A DNA stretch of 43,803 nt. It comes from Deltaproteobacteria bacterium. Lineage in GTDB: Bacteria > Myxococcota_A > Polyangia > Polyangiales > Polyangiaceae. The stretch covers positions 1 through 43,803 of the forward strand of contig JACQWT010000045.1 in assembly GCA_016209145.1 (NCBI GenBank), written 5' to 3'. The position numbers and the translations under genes were made by a program. Below the pieces are notes generated by a model, which saw only the letters and a program-made list of their open reading frames with translations, was not told where the DNA came from and did not search any database. Numbering within the stretch: the stretch's first letter is position 1; every line of letters begins with the position of its first letter. This document shows, one piece after another, positions 39,316 to 43,803 of this stretch.

Positions 39316-40338
39316 TCAAGGGGCAGGGGCGTGGCACCCCCAGTGCACGACCTCGTGCGCCGCGAGCGCCGTGCGGCCGGCCGCCGTCATCCGGGACAGC
39401 AGCTTGTACTCCACGGCGTCGCCCGTGAGCTTGCGGTAGAGCCAGTGCTGCGGGCCCGAGCCGAAGCCCTGCACGTCGGCCACGCGCTCGCCCAAGAGAA
39501 GGCGCGTGTCATCGAGGCGCAGATCGATCTCCTGGGCCGCGCCGAGCCGCAGGCGCAGCTCCCGCGGGTAGGCGCCGCCCGTGCGGGTGTGCTGCTGCAT
39601 CTCGCCAAGCTCCGCCTCGGCACCGGCGAGGGACAGGGTCTCGCCGGCGGTGCCGAGCCGCGCCAGGCCCAGGCCCACCGTGTCGCCCAGGCCCGGCAGG
39701 CATTGGGAGCCGGGCCGGAAGCTCACCCGGTTCCAGACGACGACCAGATCCTCGGCGAGGGCCCGGCCCCAGACGAGCTCGCGCAACGGGAGGCTCCAGG
39801 GAGCGATGTCGGTCTGCACGAAGTCCGCGTAGCCAAGGCCGTCGAAGCGCTGCTCGCCATCGCGTACCCGCACGCTTCCCTGCAGCCGTCCGAGCGGCAG
39901 GGGCACGACCCAGCGCAGCCGCCGCCGGCCGCGCCCCAAGAGGATCCCGTCCCCGCGCGGCGCCCAGGGCGGCTCCAGAGGCCGGTAGCTCAGATCGAGA
40001 TCGGCCTGCTCCAGGCGAAGCCGCACGCGGCAGTGCGCGGATCCCAGCTCGATCTCCCCGCCCGGCAGCGCCACGCGCGTGCGCTCGGCGTTGCTCTCTA
40101 CCACGCCACCCGCCAGGTGAAGGCTGAGCCGGTGCTCGTTGCCCCCCGCGGGGAAGAGGCTCACCACGAGCTCGGCGCTGCGCCGGCCCGCGAGCACGAG
40201 CGGCGCGAGGTAGGCAAAGAAGAAGGCGCCGTCCTCGGTCTGTCCGTCGAAGTACCACTTCTCGAAGAAGAACAACGCGCGCGGCTCGATCCGGCCGCGC
40301 TGGGGCACGAGCGGCTCCTCGCGATTGTCGGCAGGCAT
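39316..40338 (-). CDS. AttH/CrtC-like (carotenoid 1,2-hydratase family) lipocalin-type protein
   Basis: The product is 340 residues with no signal peptide. The N-terminal RALFFFEKWYFDGQTEDGAF, then FFAYLAP, is the opening motif of AttH/CrtC-like lipocalin domains (WYF element). The middle has RLRWVVPLPLGRLQGSVRV and FDGLGYADFVQTDIAPWSL, then WGRALAEDLVVVWNRV, the second signature (GYxD...W.WGR). The C-terminal half is a second lipocalin-type barrel. Family members hydrate double bonds in carotenoids (CrtC) or bind lipids. The neighbours (aminotransferase, acyltransferase fusion) favour a lipid-like substrate, but the reaction is unknown. It starts 13 bp after the aminotransferase stop. Confidence 0.65.
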   Translation of the reverse strand: MPADNREEPLVPQRGRIEPRALFFFEKWYFDGQTEDGAFFFAYLAPLVLAGRRSAELVVSLFPAGGNEHRLSLHLAGGVVESNAERTRVALPGGEIELGSAHCRVRLRLEQADLDLSYRPLEPPWAPRGDGILLGRGRRRLRWVVPLPLGRLQGSVRVRDGEQRFDGLGYADFVQTDIAPWSLPLRELVWGRALAEDLVVVWNRVSFRPGSQCLPGLGDTVGLGLARLGTAGETLSLAGAEAELGEMQQHTRTGGAYPRELRLRLGAAQEIDLRLDDTRLLLGERVADVQGFGSGPQHWLYRKLTGDAVEYKLLSRMTAAGRTALAAHEVVHWGCHAPAP

Positions 40339-40351
40339 GCTCCGGCTCCTC

Positions 40352-41698
40352 TCAGAGTTTGGTGAGGAAGGTTGCCGCCATCTTCATGGAGCCGGCGTGG
40401 GTGGGCGCGTGGCGCAACAGATCGAGCCCGCTTTTGGCGACGCGCGCCGCGGCTCGGTCAAGGCCGTCGATCGCCCGATCGATCTCGGCCGGCGCGATCG
40501 TCAAGGGAGGCAACAGGCGCAGCACGCCCGAGAGAGCCGAGTAGCCCAGGATCACTCCCTCGAGCAGGCACTCGGCCTCCAGGGCGAGGGAGAAGAGGGA
40601 GCTCGGCTCGCCGCTCTCGGGCGAGAGCGCGTCCAGGCCCACCATCAGGCCGAGCCCCCGGACGTTGGCGAGCATGGCATGATGCGCGACAAGCTCCTGT
40701 AGGCGGGCCCGCAGATGACGGCCCATCGCGTCGGCCCGCTCCACCAGGCCATCGTCGCGAATGATGCGGATCACCTCCGCGGCGATGGCTCCGGCAAACG
40801 GATCGAAGGAATGGCTGCTCATGTTGGCGAGCGGCGCGGCAATGCAGCGCTCTTCGATCTCGGCCGACGTCACCACGGCGGCCACCGGGAAGCCCGCGCC
40901 CAGGCCCTTGGAGAGCACGCAGATGTCCGGCCGCACGCCGAAGTGCTCCATGCCCAGCCACCGGCCCGTGCGGCCCAGGCCCGTCTGCGCTTCGTCGGCG
41001 ATGAGCAGCGCGCCGTAACCATCGGCGAGCTGGCGCACGGCCGCGAAGAAGCGCGCCGGCGGCACGATGATGCCGCCGGAGCCCAGCACCGGCTCGACGA
41101 GGAAGGCCGCGATGTCGCCCGTGCTGTCGGCGCGCAGCTCCGCGGCAGAGCGCTTGACGCACGCGGCGTCGCAGGAGCGCTCCTCCAGCCCGAGCGGGCA
41201 GCGCCGGCAGTCGGGGCAGGCGAGCCGGTGCACCCCGGCCGCGCGCACGCCCAGGCCGCGGATGAAGCCCACGTAGTCGGACAGCGAAAGCGTGGCGTGC
41301 GTGGCGCCGTAGTAGCCCTGCCGCACTCCCACGAGCTCGTGCTTGCCCGTGGCGGCGCGGGCCATGCGAATGGCGAGCTCGTTGGCCTCGCTGCCGGTCG
41401 AGCAGAGCACCACCTTGTCGAGGCCGCGCGGGCAGATGCCGGCGATCGCGGCGCAGCCGTCGAGCGTGGCCGCGGCGAGGAAGCGGCTGCCCACGTGCAC
41501 CACCTTCTCGGCCTGGCGCCGGGCCGCCTCCAGGAGCCGCGGGTGGCCGTGCCCCAGGCTTGCGCTGAGCTGGCCGGCGGCCAGATCCACGTACTCGCGC
41601 CCCTCGGTGTCGCGCACGAGGCAGCCCTGCGCCGACTGGACGATCGCGTTGTGGTAGGGGTAGAGCGTGAAGACGTGGTCGCGCGCATCACTAGGCAT
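40352..41698 (-). CDS. Class III PLP-dependent aminotransferase
   Basis: The product is 448 residues. Fold type I, class III marks: LAAGQLSASLGHGHPRL near 40-57, CSTGSEANELAIRMARAATG near 98-118, AFLVEPVLGSGGI, LIADEAQTGLGRTG near 232-246 (PLP-binding Asp), and the PLP lysine in VLSKGLGAGFP near 262-272. A Cys-rich insert (CPDCRRC, EERSCDAAC, near 158-180) occurs in several members of the family. It moves an amino group between a keto compound and an amine or omega-amino acid; the specific substrate is unknown. It overlaps the fusion gene upstream by 8 bp, so translation is coupled. Confidence 0.88.
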   Translation of the reverse strand: MPSDARDHVFTLYPYHNAIVQSAQGCLVRDTEGREYVDLAAGQLSASLGHGHPRLLEAARRQAEKVVHVGSRFLAAATLDGCAAIAGICPRGLDKVVLCSTGSEANELAIRMARAATGKHELVGVRQGYYGATHATLSLSDYVGFIRGLGVRAAGVHRLACPDCRRCPLGLEERSCDAACVKRSAAELRADSTGDIAAFLVEPVLGSGGIIVPPARFFAAVRQLADGYGALLIADEAQTGLGRTGRWLGMEHFGVRPDICVLSKGLGAGFPVAAVVTSAEIEERCIAAPLANMSSHSFDPFAGAIAAEVIRIIRDDGLVERADAMGRHLRARLQELVAHHAMLANVRGLGLMVGLDALSPESGEPSSLFSLALEAECLLEGVILGYSALSGVLRLLPPLTIAPAEIDRAIDGLDRAAARVAKSGLDLLRHAPTHAGSMKMAATFLTKL

Positions 41699-43367
41699 TG
41701 TGGCTCTCCTTCAGTAGCTCCAGCACGTAGCACTGCCAGCGCAGGGGGCTGGAACGGGCAAAGACGAGCTGGACCACGGCCGGCCCGAGGCCGAGCTGGA
41801 GTGTGTCGTTGCGCTCGGTTGTGACCGAGGTGATTGCTCCGAGCGGCAGGCTACGGCGCTCGCCTGCGACAGCGTGCCACTCGATCCGATCGCGGCGTAG
41901 CTCGGCGCGGCCGTGGCCCACGACGTGCAACGGCCCGAGCGCGGCGCGGGCGTGCGGCTCCTCGCGCAACTCCACCTCGTCGGCGGCGATGAGCGGCTCG
42001 TCGCGGCCGGCGAGCGACTCCACGGCTCCCGCTCGTGCCGCCCAGCCGGCCAGGGTGTCGCACTCCTGCTCCCCGGCGCGCGCGGCAGGCGCGAGCAGGC
42101 GCAGATCCCTGCCCGAGGCGTCCCAGCGGGCGCCGCAGGCGGCGCACGCGAGCTCGCGCCCCTGCATGCCCAGGCGCTCCTCGGCACGGCACAGCGGGCA
42201 GCGCCAGAGCACGAGCTCGGGCCGGATCCCGCCCAGCCGGCCGAGGTCCACGCTCGTCTCTTCCGGGTCGCGCAGCGCCGCGATGCGCCGCAAGACCAGG
42301 CGCTCCACCTCGGCCGCCTGCCGCCCGCCGTCCGGCTCGAGGCCCGCGATCTCAGCATCGAGCCGGAAGGGCTCGCCGACGCGGATGGTCACGCCCGCGC
42401 CGAGATCCGAGCGCCCGGCCCAGCGGGGCCAGAGCCGGTAGGAGCCGACGAAGGCGACCGGGACGAGCGGGCAACCGAAGCGCACCAGCGCGCGCGCCAC
42501 TCCCGGCGCGAGCGCCCCGAGCTCGCCCGTCCACGAACGCTCGCCCTCGACGGCGATGCCGACGACTCCGCCGCAGAGCAGCTCGTCGGACAGGGCCCGG
42601 GCCGCCTCCGGATCGGAGCAGAAGCGGCGCTTGGGCACGCCGCCCACCACGCGCACGAAGGCGGCGGCGAGCGGCCGGCGGCACACCTCCGCGGTCACGG
42701 GAATGAGCACGCGCCGGCGCAGGGCGCACTGGCCGAAAAGGAAGTCGAGGTAGCTCAGGTGGTCGGCCACGAAGATGAACGGCCCCGCGCGCGGCAGCTT
42801 CTCGCGTCCCTTGACGCGGATCGGCACGCGCAGCCGCAGCGCCCACAGCACGAGCCGGCGGGCGGCGCGGCCGAGGCCCAGGGGGAAGAAAAGAGGCGTG
42901 CGGTCCCGGTGCGCCCGGAAGGTGGCGCCGAAGCGCGCCAAGAGGACCGGCTCCTCGTAGAGCTTGACCCAGGTTGCGAGCCACAGCGCGGCGGCGGCCG
43001 GTACGACCGCGAAAGTCGTGCCGGGCGAGCCGGCGAGCAGGCCGAGCCCGGCCACGAGCAGGGTGTAGCCCGTGTAGATGGGGTGCCGGAAGTGGCGATA
43101 GGGCCCGCTGGTCACCAGGCGCGCCGGTGGCAACGCGGAGATGGGCAGGCCCCGGCCCCGGAGCCTGAGGACCAGGGCGGCGTGCAGGCAGAGCCATGCG
43201 CCAGAGGCCGCCAGGGCCCAGCCAGCCCAACCGAGCTGGCGCGGCAGACGCCCGGGCGGCAGCAGGCCATCGACCTGCCGGCCGAGGCGGTACAGGCCGG
43301 CCGGCAGCGCCAGCCAGAAGATGACCACATTCAGGGCAACGATGAGCGCGCGCCCGGTGCGGTTCAT
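41691..43367 (-). CDS. ICMT-like methyltransferase / PlsC acyltransferase / zinc-ribbon fusion
   Basis: The product is 558 residues. Domain 1 (about 1-160): four or five membrane helices and the ICMT/PEMT signature, YRHFRHPIYTGY (90-101) plus EEPVLLARFG (138-147). Domain 2 (about 180-365): PlsC-type acyltransferase, HLSYLD (203-208, the H-x4-D motif), KRRFC-type substrate loop, and EGERS (274-278, like EGTRS). A zinc ribbon follows: CPLC (390-393) and CAAC (408-411). The C-terminal 130 residues (about 430-558) are beta-rich, PH/GRAM-like. The expected enzyme methylates and acylates related membrane lipids or one lipid in two steps. This domain combination is not one I know. Start ATG 43367 is the first in frame. 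Confidence 0.82.
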   Translation of the reverse strand: MNRTGRALIVALNVVIFWLALPAGLYRLGRQVDGLLPPGRLPRQLGWAGWALAASGAWLCLHAALVLRLRGRGLPISALPPARLVTSGPYRHFRHPIYTGYTLLVAGLGLLAGSPGTTFAVVPAAAALWLATWVKLYEEPVLLARFGATFRAHRDRTPLFFPLGLGRAARRLVLWALRLRVPIRVKGREKLPRAGPFIFVADHLSYLDFLFGQCALRRRVLIPVTAEVCRRPLAAAFVRVVGGVPKRRFCSDPEAARALSDELLCGGVVGIAVEGERSWTGELGALAPGVARALVRFGCPLVPVAFVGSYRLWPRWAGRSDLGAGVTIRVGEPFRLDAEIAGLEPDGGRQAAEVERLVLRRIAALRDPEETSVDLGRLGGIRPELVLWRCPLCRAEERLGMQGRELACAACGARWDASGRDLRLLAPAARAGEQECDTLAGWAARAGAVESLAGRDEPLIAADEVELREEPHARAALGPLHVVGHGRAELRRDRIEWHAVAGERRSLPLGAITSVTTERNDTLQLGLGPAVVQLVFARSSPLRWQCYVLELLKESHNA

Positions 43368-43383
43368 CCGTATCGCCGCTCGC

Positions 43384-43707
43384 CTACGGCACGCAGGAGC
43401 CCTGCTTGCAGTCCGGAGCCGTGCTGGGGGGACAGGCGCCGCACGTGGCGTAGTTCCAGCCGGGGCAGTGCGCGGCGATACCGGCCTGCACGTCGGCGTC
43501 GTACTGGGCCTCGGCCGCCTTGCCTATCGCCGCGTTCGCGCAAAGACAGGTACACACGTCGCCCGCCGTGATCTTCACGCAGTCGCTCGGCTGCGCGCAG
43601 TCGCGGGCGTACATGGATGCATCGAGAACCCGCGGCGGCGGCTCCTCGTCGGAGGAGCAGCCCAGGGCCGCGAGCACGAGGACGGTGGCCCCACGCAGCA
43701 GGTCCAT
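43384..43707 (-). CDS. Small Cys-rich lipoprotein
   Basis: The product is 107 residues. Signal and lipobox: LLRGATVLVLAALGC (Cys17). The mature part contains about ten cysteines: DCAQPSDCVK, VCTCLCANAA, HCPGWNYATCGACPPSTAPDC, SCVP. The CxxPSDCV element is common in myxobacterial lipoproteins. Its ATG overlaps the stop of the preceding gene (TGATG), and the fusion gene starts 16 bp after its stop. Role unknown; a disulfide-linked outer-membrane-attached protein. Confidence 0.75.
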   Translation of the reverse strand: MDLLRGATVLVLAALGCSSDEEPPPRVLDASMYARDCAQPSDCVKITAGDVCTCLCANAAIGKAAEAQYDADVQAGIAAHCPGWNYATCGACPPSTAPDCKQGSCVP

Positions 43708-43803
43708 CAGAGCCCGCCGCCCCCGCCCGCGCCGCCCACGGCGCCTGTGCCCGCCGCGCCGCCTGTGCCCGCCGCGCCTGCCGCGCCGCCCGCGCCGCCC
43801 GCG
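43707..43803 (-). CDS. 3' end of a Gly/Ala-rich protein (partial)
   Basis: The minus-strand frame to the stop at 43709-43707 reads Gly/Ala/Thr almost only (GAGGAAGAAGTGG, then AGTGAVGGAGGGGGL). The 5' part lies outside the window. Such low-complexity ends are frequent in secreted myxobacterial lipoproteins. The stop overlaps the next start by one base, so it belongs to the same operon. The DNA is a run of short GC repeats (for example two copies of GCGCCTGTGCCCGCC-like units). Confidence 0.55.
   Translation of the reverse strand, partial: AGGAGGAAGAAGTGGAAGTGAVGGAGGGGGL

Overview
The window is very GC-rich DNA that most likely comes from a Myxococcota (Polyangia-like) chromosome. The strongest evidence is two small secreted Cys-rich proteins ending in a MYXO-CTERM tail (12825-13256 and 31745-32341). 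Supporting signs are several lipoprotein genes, Gly/Ala-rich secreted ends, a TonB-domain/TonB-receptor fusion architecture and many GTG/TTG starts that overlap the preceding stop codon.

Layout. 1-5406 (minus strand): a secreted beta-barrel candidate, a tail-anchored hypothetical, a beta-helix lipoprotein, and a phosphatase/ADP-ribosylglycohydrolase fusion cut by the window edge. 5407-6340: noncoding, rich in palindromes and tandem repeats. 6341-13256: mostly housekeeping or accessory genes: an unknown basic protein, a membrane-anchored sulfatase-superfamily enzyme, a solitary ribosomal protein L35, a CorA-type transporter with GMS in place of GMN, lysine 2,3-aminomutase, and a MYXO-CTERM protein.

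13348-29651 is a defence/toxin-antitoxin island with many broken genes. In order: a SNF2 helicase missing its C-terminal half; an intact OLD-like ATPase/TOPRIM protein; the N-terminal stub of a second helicase; a SEC-C protein; a detached AbiEi tail; a DUF433/DUF5615 pair; a winged-helix DNA-binding protein; a metallophosphoesterase stub; a YhaO/YhaN-type exonuclease/SMC-like pair; an AAA+ ATPase without Walker A; a WYL regulator; a DEDD exonuclease; a DUF4143 ATPase with a 17-bp-arm palindrome over its start codon; AbiEi with an AbiEii stub; a tRNA-like element; and a Phd/VapC pair. A 22-nt sequence occurs at 17362 and again inside the tRNA-like element at 28524, so part of this region may be an inserted block.

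29708-36985 returns to envelope and secretion genes: two hypotheticals, a peptide deformylase with a lipoprotein-like leader, a MYXO-CTERM protein overlapping a propeller-like secreted protein, a TonB-domain/TonB-dependent receptor gene split by a frame change, and a lipoprotein that overlaps the receptor stop. 37013-38422 is an OPA-like MFS transporter. 38419-43803 (minus strand) is a tight operon: Gly-rich secreted protein (partial), Cys-rich lipoprotein, an ICMT-like methyltransferase/PlsC acyltransferase/zinc-ribbon fusion, a class III aminotransferase, an AttH/CrtC-like protein and an MBL-fold hydrolase. This is the best candidate for an undescribed lipid or small-molecule pathway. The OLD-like/SEC-C gene pair is the best candidate for an undescribed defence module. 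All functional calls come from reading motifs; no database search was run.
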